From positions 35,490 through 99,489 of the IMG/VR virus record IMGVR_UViG_3300048546_000154: 64,000 nucleotides of DNA; one strand, given 5' to 3'. The notes under the pieces were generated by a model. That model saw only the letters and a program-made list of their open reading frames with translations, was not told the DNA's origin and did not search any database. Positions 8,397 through 14,197 of the stretch are shown piece after piece (position 1 is the stretch's first letter; each line of letters starts with the position of its first letter). Source of the stretch: a virus. Position numbers and translations under genes: made by a program.

Positions 8397-8573
8397 TTTA
8401 TTCATTTGACAACTACTAGAGAGAAACATAGAGAATCGCCCTCCGAAACGCCCCTCCAAGAGGTCTAAAGGGCATACATTAGGGGTTCTCAAAGCACTCT
8501 CCACTCTATACGCTGACAATCAGACCAGAACAAATGAGAACAGAATGAGAACAAAACACATAGAAAAAGAGAT
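8397..8573. other. Intergenic stretch with GAGAACA and TCGCCC elements
   Basis: No convincing gene. It contains CATAGAGAATCGCCC at 8427-8441, matched with one mismatch by the reverse complement of 10535-10549, and a near-direct repeat AATGAGAACA/GAATGAGAACAA at about 8533-8556; GAGAACA recurs near 10463-10482. A TTGACA at 8406-8411 has no good -10 at the right spacing. The base composition is richer in C than the flanking genes. Role unknown; a regulatory or leader function is possible. Confidence 0.4.
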
Positions 8574-8825
8574 ATGAAACAATTAAACAACCCTTTACGC
8601 AACACATTAGAAACCATACGCAACACCTACGAGGATGCTCTGTATAGAAGTCATTTACAAAGGTTTTTCAAAGGTACATACGCATTTGACGAACTCAATC
8701 ATAAAGTCGGCGTACTAGAGAGAATGACCATACGCATAGCAATATATACAAAACTAATCAAAGATATGCCACTAGCGTGTCATTTGCGTAGGTTTAGAAT
8801 AAATAGAAAGAATAATATAATCTAG
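8574..8825 (+). CDS. Small basic hypothetical protein
   Basis: 83 residues, unrecognised. Predicted all-helical and basic (PLRNTLETIRNTYEDALYRSH, C-terminal CHLRRFRINRKN). It uses CGC and ACC codons more than its neighbours, hinting at a different origin. The upstream AGAAAAAGAGAT is a weak ribosome binding site. It stands between hub (gp27) and spike (gp5) genes, but nothing links it to the baseplate. Confidence 0.5.
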   Translation: MKQLNNPLRNTLETIRNTYEDALYRSHLQRFFKGTYAFDELNHKVGVLERMTIRIAIYTKLIKDMPLACHLRRFRINRKNNII

Positions 8826-8859
8826 TGTTATCTAAAAGGTACAAGTATCGGAAGAAATT

Positions 8860-9918
8860 ATGAGCAAGTATATACATTTTACAGGAATAGTTGAAGACAG
8901 GCAAGACCCACACAAGGTTGGCCGTGTGCGAGTACGGTGTTTAGGTTACCATAGTGATAACATTTACACATTACCTACAGCAGACTTGCCGTGGGCACAA
9001 TGCGCTTTACCTACGACTGCCGGAGGCATATCAGGCCTGGGTCAGTCGCCAACCTTTTTGGTAAAAGGAACTTGGGTACACGGATTCTTTAGAGATGGAG
9101 AGCAGGCGCAACAACCAGTTGTTCTTGGCGTACTCCCAGGAAGGCCTACCGAGTATTCTTCAAGGTATTACTCAAAGGCAGGCTATGATGGCTCGGGTAT
9201 CTATCCTAAGTATATTAATGAAACAGATACAAATAGGCTAGCGTCTAGTATAACAGATAATCCGTCTCTTGTCAACTTAATTCGTACAGATACAGAAATA
9301 AAAGATGTGGCGACTGCTGACTTTAACAGCAGAACCAATGCGGACAATAGTGTAATGGCGGCGTCTGACGGAGATACTTGGTCACAACCGACTCTTGCAT
9401 ACGCTGCTCAGTATCCATATAATAAGGTAACTGAAACGGAAAGTGGACATATACAAGAGTTTGACGATACGCCGGCCGCTGAGCGAATACACTTTCGCCA
9501 TAAGGTAGGTACATCACTAGAGTGGACAGCAGACGGTAATCAGATTAATATAATAAAAGGCCACTCATATAGAATGGCCGTTGGTTCAGATAAGACTTAC
9601 ATAGAAGGCAATAGTGATATAACAATAGACGGACGCCATAAGATATACATTAACAAGTCTGCTACATTAAACAACCACTATGATATACAAGTAGGTGCTA
9701 ATGCAAGCCTTAATATACAAGTAGATACTGGCGATGTCAATGTAGTGACCAGAGTAGGTAAAGTCAATGTCAATGCAGGTGGTGATTACAACCTCAAAGT
9801 AGGTGGTAACTATACGCTAAGTGTAGATGGTTCGCATAGTGAAACAATCGCAGGTACTCGTACAGAAACGGTAACAGGCGATAACACAAAGACCGGCAAG
9901 ACAATCAATCTAAACTAA
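8860..9918 (+). CDS. gp5: Central spike protein gp5, lysozyme-less
   Basis: 352 residues. The N-terminal 115 or so form the gp5 OB-fold (FTGIVEDRQDPHKVGRVRVRCLGYH, LPWAQCALP, GTWVHGFFRDGE, QQPVVLGVLPG). After a loop region comes SGHIQEFDDTPAAERIHFRH and a long run of short beta repeats (VNVNAGGDYNLKVGGNYTL), the triple-stranded beta-helix of the needle. The lysozyme domain found between these parts in T4 gp5 (575 residues) is missing, so peptidoglycan cleavage is not provided by this protein. It should trimerise on gp27 and carry the PAAR tip (14385). Some codons are more GC-rich than in nearby genes. Confidence 0.87.
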   Translation: MSKYIHFTGIVEDRQDPHKVGRVRVRCLGYHSDNIYTLPTADLPWAQCALPTTAGGISGLGQSPTFLVKGTWVHGFFRDGEQAQQPVVLGVLPGRPTEYSSRYYSKAGYDGSGIYPKYINETDTNRLASSITDNPSLVNLIRTDTEIKDVATADFNSRTNADNSVMAASDGDTWSQPTLAYAAQYPYNKVTETESGHIQEFDDTPAAERIHFRHKVGTSLEWTADGNQINIIKGHSYRMAVGSDKTYIEGNSDITIDGRHKIYINKSATLNNHYDIQVGANASLNIQVDTGDVNVVTRVGKVNVNAGGDYNLKVGGNYTLSVDGSHSETIAGTRTETVTGDNTKTGKTINLN

Positions 9919-10020
9919 AAGGCCTACCGACTTCTCAAAAACCTGTAGCTAAAAGGGCCTATTATATCCAGGTCTTGGCTCTTAATCTATAAATGCAATA
10001 GACTATACTAAATATATTTT

Positions 10021-10200
10021 ATGATATTTAACCTATATAAGAAACGGCCGACTTCAGGAGGACGCTCATACAAAGAACTTATTAAGTCTGTATGGTGGTT
10101 GTTCTTTACATTTCAACTAGCAAAGGGTCTTCTGTGGATCCTAGTGATTTATCTAGGCTTTGACTTTGTGAATTTTTTTCGGAGTTTTTTTTCGGGATAG
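10021..10200 (+). CDS. Small membrane protein (59 aa)
   Basis: ATG 10021 to TAG 10198. Basic head (NLYKKRPTSGGRSYKELIK) then one long hydrophobic stretch (VWWLFFTFQLAKGLLWILVI) and an aromatic end. The sequence looks like a real one-span membrane protein, but no strong ribosome binding site precedes it, and its last 95 bases overlap the minus-strand gene at 10106-10297. Either the two overlap convergently or this one is not expressed. Confidence 0.45.
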   Translation: MIFNLYKKRPTSGGRSYKELIKSVWWLFFTFQLAKGLLWILVIYLGFDFVNFFRSFFSG

Positions 10201-10297
10201 AGTCGTCTATCTTATTCACTCTTATAGATAGGTTCATTATGTCGTTAGCGATTTCATCTAACTTCTGCATTACATCATCATTATTATAATACGCCAT
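10106..10297 (-). CDS. Small polar/coiled-coil hypothetical protein
   Basis: 63 residues: MAYYNNDDVMQKLDEIANDI leads into a short amphipathic helix (IMNLSIRVNKIDDSI) and a polar Ser/Lys/Gln-rich tail. Not recognised. Support for the gene comes from its upstream region: AAAGGAAATACAACACT before the ATG, similar to the leader of the 13739 gene, and a strong sigma70 promoter at 10362-10334 on the same strand. It is thus an early-type gene among late genes. Confidence 0.6.
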   Translation of the reverse strand: MAYYNNDDVMQKLDEIANDIMNLSIRVNKIDDSIPKKNSEKNSQSQSLDKSLGSTEDPLLVEM

Positions 10298-10333
10298 AGT
10301 GTTGTATTTCCTTTCATTGGTTATTATAAGTCT

Positions 10334-10362
10334 ATTGTACTACATTGTCGGATACTTGTCAA
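10334..10362 (-). promoter_or_regulatory. Sigma70-type promoter, minus strand
   Basis: On the minus strand: TTGACA (10362-10357), a 17-base spacer, TACAAT (10339-10334). It points to the small gene starting at 10297. Confidence 0.8.
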
Positions 10363-10583
10363 GCACTTTCTTTTTACGCTAGCGTTTGACAATCTTATAC
10401 ATAAGTGTGTGAAAACTCCAGAGAATGCTATAGAGTCAGCGTGGCGACACATTTAAAAACATAGAGAACATTTAGAGAACACTCATAGACTAATCTTACC
10501 AGGGAGAGGGCGACTCTTTGTATCGGAGTTATAGGGGCGAATCTCTATGTTATCTCTTTGTTTAGTTTTATGTAAGTCTCTTG
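10363..10583. other. Non-coding stretch without an assignable gene
   Basis: No open frame with protein-like sequence. It includes a plus-strand TTGACA at 10386-10391 lacking a matching -10, two TAGAGAACA elements near 10463-10482, and two boxes whose reverse complements are AGAGTCGCCC (10508-10517) and CATAGAGATTCGCCC (10535-10549), related to the box at 8427. It may be regulatory. Confidence 0.4.
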
Positions 10584-10591
10584 TATAAATA
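10584..10591 (+). promoter_or_regulatory. T4-type late promoter
   Basis: TATAAATA followed by TTAGTA. Transcription would start near 10598, so the structured leader at 10615-10650 would be in the 5' untranslated RNA of the 10674 gene. Confidence 0.75.
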
Positions 10592-10614
10592 TTAGTATTC
10601 GTTCAACCAACAAT

Positions 10615-10650
10615 GGTCGGAAGTAAGGCAATCGCCTGAAGGAACGCACC
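10615..10650 (+). ncRNA. Candidate structured leader RNA (PhotoRC-II-like)
   Basis: The transcript would read GGTCGGAAGTA, an AGGC-AATC-GCCT hairpin (10626-10637), then GAAGGAACGC and ACC, which can pair with the first GGT. The conserved-looking strands GTCGGAAGTA and CTGAAGGAACGC, placed on both sides of a short hairpin, resemble from memory the leader motif known before psbA in cyanophages (PhotoRC-II). I cannot search Rfam here. The motif lies between a late promoter and a very strong ribosome binding site (AAGGAGGG, 10662-10669), which suggests control of mRNA stability or translation. Confidence 0.5.
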
Positions 10651-10673
10651 TAACTTTAATCAAGGAGGGTGTT

Positions 10674-10868
10674 ATGAATAGACATACTTATTTACTCTCC
10701 ACTTATAGAAAGAAGAAAGACATAGAGCGAAAAGAAAAGGCTCTTGCGTCTTCTCGTATAGAAGTGGATATAAATGGTAAAGGTACTTCTGGTTACACTA
10801 TCAACAATGGTGTTAACAAAGGCAAAGTACTTGGACATAAAGTAATAAAATCTACCGATAATTGGTAA
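10674..10868 (+). CDS. Small basic hypothetical protein with structured leader
   Basis: 64 residues, unrecognised. Lys/Arg-rich first half (YRKKKDIERKEKALASSR), then a Gly/Asn-rich second half (GKGTSGYTINNGVNKGKVLG). Expression should be high late in infection: late promoter, candidate structured leader, and a perfect-looking AAGGAGGG ribosome binding site. Such a build-up is unusual for a 64-residue protein; its function cannot be read from the sequence. Confidence 0.7.
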   Translation: MNRHTYLLSTYRKKKDIERKEKALASSRIEVDINGKGTSGYTINNGVNKGKVLGHKVIKSTDNW

Positions 10869-10875
10869 TAGTTTG

Positions 10876-10893
10876 GGGGAGTTAAATCTCCCC
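10876..10893 (+). terminator. Hairpin between 10674 gene and IscA gene
   Basis: GGGGAG-TTAAAT-CTCCCC, a 6-bp GC-rich stem with a 6-base loop directly after the 10674 gene. There is no T-run after it on either strand, so it may be a weak terminator or an RNA-stabilising 3' hairpin and not a classic rho-independent terminator. Confidence 0.45.
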
Positions 10894-10904
10894 TAAATAA
10901 TAAT

Positions 10905-11231
10905 ATGAGTAATTTAATAAACTTAACAGATAACGCAATAACACATTTACAATCTTTAGCAAAAGAACATAGCAAAAAATATGTTCGTTTAGAAGTTAAA
11001 GGTGGTGGTTGTGCTGGTTTTAAGTACGACTGGAAGTTTGAAGATGAAGCAGACAACAATGATGAGGTTATCTTACACGATAACTTTACATTATTAGTTG
11101 ATAAGTCTAGCATATTAATGTTAGCAGGTATGACTATAGAATATCGTAAGGAGATATTTGGGTCATTTTTAGAATTAAAAAATCCCAACGCAACAAGTAG
11201 TTGTGGTTGTGGAGAAAGTTTTGGAGTATAA
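10905..11231 (+). CDS. A-type Fe-S cluster carrier (IscA/HesB family)
   Basis: 108 residues, full length for the family. The three cluster-binding cysteines are in place: Cys36 in GGGCAGFKY, and Cys100 and Cys102 in SSCGCGESF near the C-terminus. A-type carriers take Fe-S clusters from the scaffold and hand them to target enzymes, in the host cytoplasm. The phage also encodes an NFU scaffold at 12489 and four radical SAM proteins (30.6-40 kb), each likely to need [4Fe-4S] clusters, so a supply role for phage enzymes is plausible but inferred. No clear ribosome binding site; the GC-rich hairpin precedes it. Confidence 0.9.
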   Translation: MSNLINLTDNAITHLQSLAKEHSKKYVRLEVKGGGCAGFKYDWKFEDEADNNDEVILHDNFTLLVDKSSILMLAGMTIEYRKEIFGSFLELKNPNATSSCGCGESFGV

Positions 11232-11232
11232 A

Positions 11233-11475
11233 ATGAATTATGATAGAGTAGAACAAGAAACAGACCTCTATAATCGTGTTCCTGAAAGTAAAGATTATCA
11301 GTATCAAATGGAGTTGTTAAAGAAACAATTACAAATGATATTAGATGATGAAAGAGGAACAAGTGATTTAGATAAGAAGATTGCAATATTAGAAAAACAA
11401 AATAAATTATTACAATTAAAAAATGAGTTTCTTTTACACACATTAAAAGAACACAGCATATTGACACTAGATTAA
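11233..11475 (+). CDS. Small coiled-coil protein
   Basis: 80 residues when started at ATG 11233, directly after the IscA stop; a longer in-frame start at 11203 would overlap IscA. Helical throughout, with heptads in MELLKKQLQMILDDER and KKIAILEKQNKLLQLKNEFL, so it probably oligomerises. Unrecognised. Its final codons contain the -35 and spacer of the strong promoter at 11461-11489. Confidence 0.6.
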   Translation: MNYDRVEQETDLYNRVPESKDYQYQMELLKKQLQMILDDERGTSDLDKKIAILEKQNKLLQLKNEFLLHTLKEHSILTLD

Positions 11476-11489
11476 ACTTATTGTATAAT
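11461..11489 (+). promoter_or_regulatory. Perfect consensus sigma70 promoter
   Basis: TTGACA (11461-11466), 17-base spacer, TATAAT (11484-11489). It is inside the end of the coiled-coil gene and about 20 bases before the next ATG, which gives the oxygenase/NFU genes transcription independent of late promoters. Confidence 0.85.
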
Positions 11490-11509
11490 AAGTGTGTAAG
11501 GAAAACAGA

Positions 11510-12307
11510 ATGACAAAGTATAGAGATAAAACCGTATTACCACAAATGGTTCACTCGTCTATTAATGGCGAAGTATTATATCCATTTGGTCCACCAGTCT
11601 ATCGTTGTGAACTAGACGAAAAGATTGTTGATATGTTGATTGAAGAAGGTCAGCGTACAAGAGACGATAAAAAATTAGACCATAGACATCAACTTGCTGG
11701 CAATATGAAGCAAGGAACTAGCGTTCTTTATCCGTTTAATAACGGTAATAACAAAATTAGAAATCAAGCAGACCAAGCAATCGTACAAAAAGTATTTGAA
11801 TTTTTTGAAATACTACAATCTAACTATGGTGAAGGTTGGCCTAACATATCAAAAATGATGATGGGACAATCTGGTGGTATGGGTGCATTACGATTACAAC
11901 AACTATGGATTAACTTTCAACAAGCAGGTGATTTTAATCCTTTACACGACCACGGTGGTCTTTTTAGTTTTGTTGTGTTTGGTGATATAGATGATAAGAT
12001 ATTTACAGAAGGCGTACCTACAACTAACGCCAATTCAGCAGGTCAACTAGTATTTCATTATGGTGAAAAGATAACTCAATTACAAATGAATAGTTTTGCT
12101 GTTAAACCATATAAAGGTTTGATGTTTGTTTTCCCAGCTGCATTAGAACATCAAGTAGCACCTTATTGGAAACAATACGAAAGAATTAGTATAAGTGGTA
12201 ACTATGTACTAGAACATAATCAACCACAAGCAAATATCAATCCTGTTAAATTAGATTTACAAGATGATAAGATACCAGATATGATGATGAAAGACCCAAC
12301 TCAATGA
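11510..12307 (+). CDS. 2OG-Fe(II) oxygenase-like protein
   Basis: 265 residues from ATG 11510 (AAGGAAAACAGA upstream; a GTG at 11492 would lie at the promoter start site). The double-stranded beta-helix core is visible: INFQQAGDFNPLHDHGGLFSFVVFG gives candidate metal ligands His146/His148, a distal His214 in FPAALEHQVAPY, and Arg225 in YERISISGNY as the 2-oxoglutarate anchor, as in the phage 'putative 2OG-Fe(II) oxygenase' family. The substrate is unknown; proteins, nucleotides or lipids are all possible. Its end overlaps the next gene by 4 bases (ATGA), and it lies in one operon with NFU. Confidence 0.75.
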   Translation: MTKYRDKTVLPQMVHSSINGEVLYPFGPPVYRCELDEKIVDMLIEEGQRTRDDKKLDHRHQLAGNMKQGTSVLYPFNNGNNKIRNQADQAIVQKVFEFFEILQSNYGEGWPNISKMMMGQSGGMGALRLQQLWINFQQAGDFNPLHDHGGLFSFVVFGDIDDKIFTEGVPTTNANSAGQLVFHYGEKITQLQMNSFAVKPYKGLMFVFPAALEHQVAPYWKQYERISISGNYVLEHNQPQANINPVKLDLQDDKIPDMMMKDPTQ

Positions 12308-12492
12308 TAAAAGAATATCTAAAAATTATAGGTCTTGGTTTACTTGCAATAATATTTCATTGGAAGACTATTGCATTTTATCTATTTACAGCAGGTGCTG
12401 TTGTCTTAATGTTTTTTGACCAAGGTATAGGACCAGCACTTATGGTTATACCAATAATGTATTTTTTAAGATTTATAGGAAAATTTTTATGA
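12304..12492 (+). CDS. Small two-helix membrane protein
   Basis: 62 residues, nearly all hydrophobic: IIGLGLLAIIFHWKTIAFYL, then FTAGAVVLMFF and ALMVIPIMYFLRFIG. Inner-membrane location expected. Overlaps both neighbours by 4 bases (ATGA at each end), so it is translationally coupled to the oxygenase before it and NFU after it. No family recognised. Confidence 0.65.
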   Translation: MIKEYLKIIGLGLLAIIFHWKTIAFYLFTAGAVVLMFFDQGIGPALMVIPIMYFLRFIGKFL

Positions 12493-12785
12493 CAACTACA
12501 ACTGAAACACACGAAGAAACAATTAGAAAAATTAAATTTCATTTAGATGATAAAGTAGCACCTAGTGTTGCAGCTCACAATGGTAAGATTGAGTTTATTT
12601 CGTTTGATGAAGATGGCACATTAAAGTTATTAATGGCAGGAAGTTGTGCTGGGTGTGCAATGTCTCAACTTACTTTAAAACAAGGAGTTGAAAGTATGAT
12701 GAAACATTATTGTCCAGAAGTTAAAACTATAATATCAGAAGATGATACTACAGCTGCCGAACAAGGTTACACACCATTTGCATAA
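12489..12785 (+). CDS. NFU-domain Fe-S scaffold protein
   Basis: 98 residues, a single NifU C-terminal (NFU) domain. KVAPSVAAHNGKIEFISFDEDGTLKLLM is followed by GSCAGCAMSQLTLKQGVE, whose Cys53-x-x-Cys56 pair binds a bridging cluster in the family, and by a KTIISEDD end. NFU proteins assemble or transfer [4Fe-4S] clusters. Host NfuA joins an A-type-like domain with an NFU domain; here the two parts are separate genes 1.6 kb apart. Likely expressed from the sigma70 promoter at 11461. Confidence 0.88.
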   Translation: MTTTTETHEETIRKIKFHLDDKVAPSVAAHNGKIEFISFDEDGTLKLLMAGSCAGCAMSQLTLKQGVESMMKHYCPEVKTIISEDDTTAAEQGYTPFA

Positions 12786-12901
12786 TTAGAAAATACCTGG
12801 TATACAGGTCAAGTCTTCTGACACAGCACAGCCAAATAAGGCAACTGCTGTGTACACGATAAGAAAAGTAAACATCCTATCTCTTTCAATTAAGGTTAAT
12901 A
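12786..12901. other. Convergent intergenic region with two hairpins
   Basis: This gap separates the plus-strand NFU gene from the minus-strand early cassette. ACCTG-gtata-CAGGT (12795-12809) and ACACAGCA...TGCTGTGT (12821-12828 with 12846-12853, 8-bp stem, 17-base loop) can fold on either strand. Neither is followed by a T-run; together they may end or protect the two converging transcripts. Confidence 0.4.
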
Positions 12902-13180
12902 TTAAGAAGCAAGTTTCATTAGAGAATAAGGCACGGTCCATTTACCACGACCTTCTTCCATAACAACTGCTTTCTTCGGATTGCATTTAACAATCACACC
13001 AAAGTGCTTTGCACCTCGTGGACGACCAAACACAACTTTTGTACCTATACTAAATTGGTCTAAAGATACCTGATTTGCTTTTGCAATCGCAGCCTCCAAG
13101 ATGTATAGATGTTCTTTATGAGAAGGTTCTCGTATCCATTCAAGTACCTTATTCATATCGTTAAATTTCAATGCTGTCAT
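12902..13180 (-). CDS. Small conserved-looking early protein
   Basis: 92 residues. Helical first part (MNKVLEWIREPSHKEHLYIL, LEAAIAKANQV), then a compact beta part resembling an SH3/KOW-like barrel: IGTKVVFGRPRGAKHFGVIV, then KAVVMEEGRGKWTVPYSLM. Such barrels often bind nucleic acid, so a regulatory role is possible, but I do not recognise the family. Start preceded by AATAGGAGACTATATT. Last gene of the minus-strand cassette transcribed from 13806 or 13622. Confidence 0.65.
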   Translation of the reverse strand: MTALKFNDMNKVLEWIREPSHKEHLYILEAAIAKANQVSLDQFSIGTKVVFGRPRGAKHFGVIVKCNPKKAVVMEEGRGKWTVPYSLMKLAS

Positions 13181-13198
13181 AATATAGTCTCCTATTGG

Positions 13199-13561
13199 TT
13201 ATTTTAAATATAAAGGTCCTGTCCATCTAATTGGAAAGTTTCCAGAAAGAACATTACCTCTAGGTTGATTTAAAGCAGGTGCATTGTAACCAGCAGGTTT
13301 CAATACATCACCTTTTTTAAAATGTTTAAAATCTGTTTTACAGATAAAAGCAAAGACAGAATTATCTCGTACAATCTTAATGTACTTTTGTCCTTCTTTA
13401 ACTTTAATTTTAGAATCCCACTCTTCAAGTTGTTGTTGAGAATAAGAAGAGATACTTTCTTTACCAGTAGATGACCAACTAAAGTAGTCTTCTTTGGCAG
13501 CAGCCATCATATTTGTAATACCGTCTTGTAGTGTTTCGGCAGTTTTAGTAATCATAGTCAT
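13199..13561 (-). CDS. Hypothetical early protein
   Basis: 120 residues, unrecognised. Helical N-terminus (TAETLQDGITNMMAAAKEDY), a Ser/Gln-rich stretch (SISSYSQQQLEEWDSKIKV), then a beta-like domain (GQKYIKIVRDNSVFAFICK, FKKGDVLKPAGYNAPALN, NFPIRWTGPLYLK). AAGGACAATAAT precedes the ATG. A perfect consensus promoter lies 33-61 bases upstream inside the neighbouring gene, so it can be transcribed apart from the first cassette gene. Confidence 0.65.
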   Translation of the reverse strand: MTMITKTAETLQDGITNMMAAAKEDYFSWSSTGKESISSYSQQQLEEWDSKIKVKEGQKYIKIVRDNSVFAFICKTDFKHFKKGDVLKPAGYNAPALNQPRGNVLSGNFPIRWTGPLYLK

Positions 13562-13562
13562 A

Positions 13563-13739
13563 TTATTGTCCTTCTTTTTGTGTTAATAGAGTTATTATAC
13601 CAGATATTATCATTGTTGTCAAGCAAATAAAAAACATTTTCCAGTTTTCTTGTCCTAGACAATGTCCTCCACAATCTTCAATTGAACCAACTGCCATTAC
13701 AGCAGAAAGTATCGTTATCATTGCAAAAAAAGTACTCAT
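13563..13739 (-). CDS. Small two-helix membrane protein, first gene of early cassette
   Basis: 58 residues from ATG 13739 (GAGGAAAAAACACT upstream). A longer frame reaches back to 13793, but that ATG would lie upstream of the transcription start set by the promoter at 13806-13778. Two hydrophobic segments, STFFAMITILSAVMAVGSI and KMFFICLTTMIISGIITLL, flank a short loop with two cysteines (DCGGHCLGQ). Unrecognised; inner membrane expected. Confidence 0.6.
   Translation of the reverse strand: MSTFFAMITILSAVMAVGSIEDCGGHCLGQENWKMFFICLTTMIISGIITLLTQKEGQ
13594..13622 (-). promoter_or_regulatory. Perfect consensus sigma70 promoter, minus strand
   Basis: Minus strand: TTGACA (13622-13617), 17-base spacer, TATAAT (13599-13594), located inside the 58-residue membrane protein gene and aimed at the gene starting at 13561. 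Confidence 0.85.
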
Positions 13740-13777
13740 AGTGTTTTTTCCTCTCGTTTTTGTTAACTTATACATAC

Positions 13778-13806
13778 ATAATACATCAATCATTAATCAA
13801 TGTCAA
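13778..13806 (-). promoter_or_regulatory. Sigma70-type promoter of the minus-strand cassette
   Basis: Minus strand: TTGACA (13806-13801), 17-base spacer, TATTAT (13783-13778). It is about 40 bases upstream of the ATG at 13739. Confidence 0.82.
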
Positions 13807-13813
13807 GCAAAAA

Positions 13814-14014
13814 ATGAGCAAAATTGCAAAAAAACCACATTTTTCTTACTTTTTTTTAATTTGTTCGCTTTTTGTTCTTACAAATTGCTCAATTCAATTA
13901 GAAAAATGTAAATTTCAACCCGATTACGAAAAAATTGGCGAATCAATTGAAAACGGAGTGCGAAATAACGAAAATATTGAAGTAAGAGCGGGCAATATTG
14001 AGTGTCCTTTTTAA
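13814..14014 (+). CDS. Small lipoprotein
   Basis: 66 residues from ATG 13814. Basic N-terminus, hydrophobic segment (YFFLICSLFVLTNC) ending in a lipobox-like LTNC, then a short polar mature part with two more cysteines (EKCKFQP, IECPF). Probably a lipid-anchored envelope protein; small phage lipoproteins include outer-membrane spanins, but no inner-membrane partner is evident beside it. There is no good ribosome binding site and the start overlaps the opposing promoter, so expression is uncertain. It has more runs of A and T than its neighbours. Confidence 0.5.
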   Translation: MSKIAKKPHFSYFFLICSLFVLTNCSIQLEKCKFQPDYEKIGESIENGVRNNENIEVRAGNIECPF

Positions 14015-14047
14015 AAACCAACTAAATATAGTTAACAAAAGGATTTT

Positions 14048-14197
14048 ATGGCATTACAGAAGCAGGGTGCGAGTGGTTACAATAAACCTAAGGGAAAAAA
14101 GTCTTCCCAAGGGGTTAGAAAAAAGATGATTAAGAAATCATCAATGAATAAAAGTAGAAAAAGAAGTTGGAAAGCATATAAAGGTCAAGGAAAATAG
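14048..14197 (+). CDS. Very small basic protein (49 aa)
   Basis: ATG 14048 (AAAAGGATTTT upstream, the same spacing as at 1636 and 2410) to TAG 14195. About 40% of residues are Lys or Arg (GYNKPKGKKSSQGVRKKMIK, SRKRSWKAYKGQGK), so it should bind nucleic acid or acidic protein surfaces. It overlaps the GTG start of the next gene by one base and leads a run that includes the PAAR tip. Function unknown. Confidence 0.65.
   Translation: MALQKQGASGYNKPKGKKSSQGVRKKMIKKSSMNKSRKRSWKAYKGQGK

Noticed and set aside
8397-8573. tRNA gene
   Set aside because: No cloverleaf with a GGTTC-type T arm and matching acceptor stem could be built; the few GC-rich pieces do not pair properly.
10386-10414. Plus-strand sigma70 promoter at TTGACA 10386
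   Set aside because: The base run 17 after the -35 is GTGAAA; no acceptable -10 at 16-18 spacing.
10793-11467. 224-codon minus-strand open frame
   Set aside because: It lies across the IscA and coiled-coil genes, has low-complexity hydrophobic/Leu-Ser-rich translation and no ribosome binding site; a shadow of real plus-strand genes.
13740-13793. N-terminal extension of the 58-residue minus-strand membrane protein
   Set aside because: The upstream ATG is ahead of the predicted transcription start and has no ribosome binding site; ATG 13739 has both.
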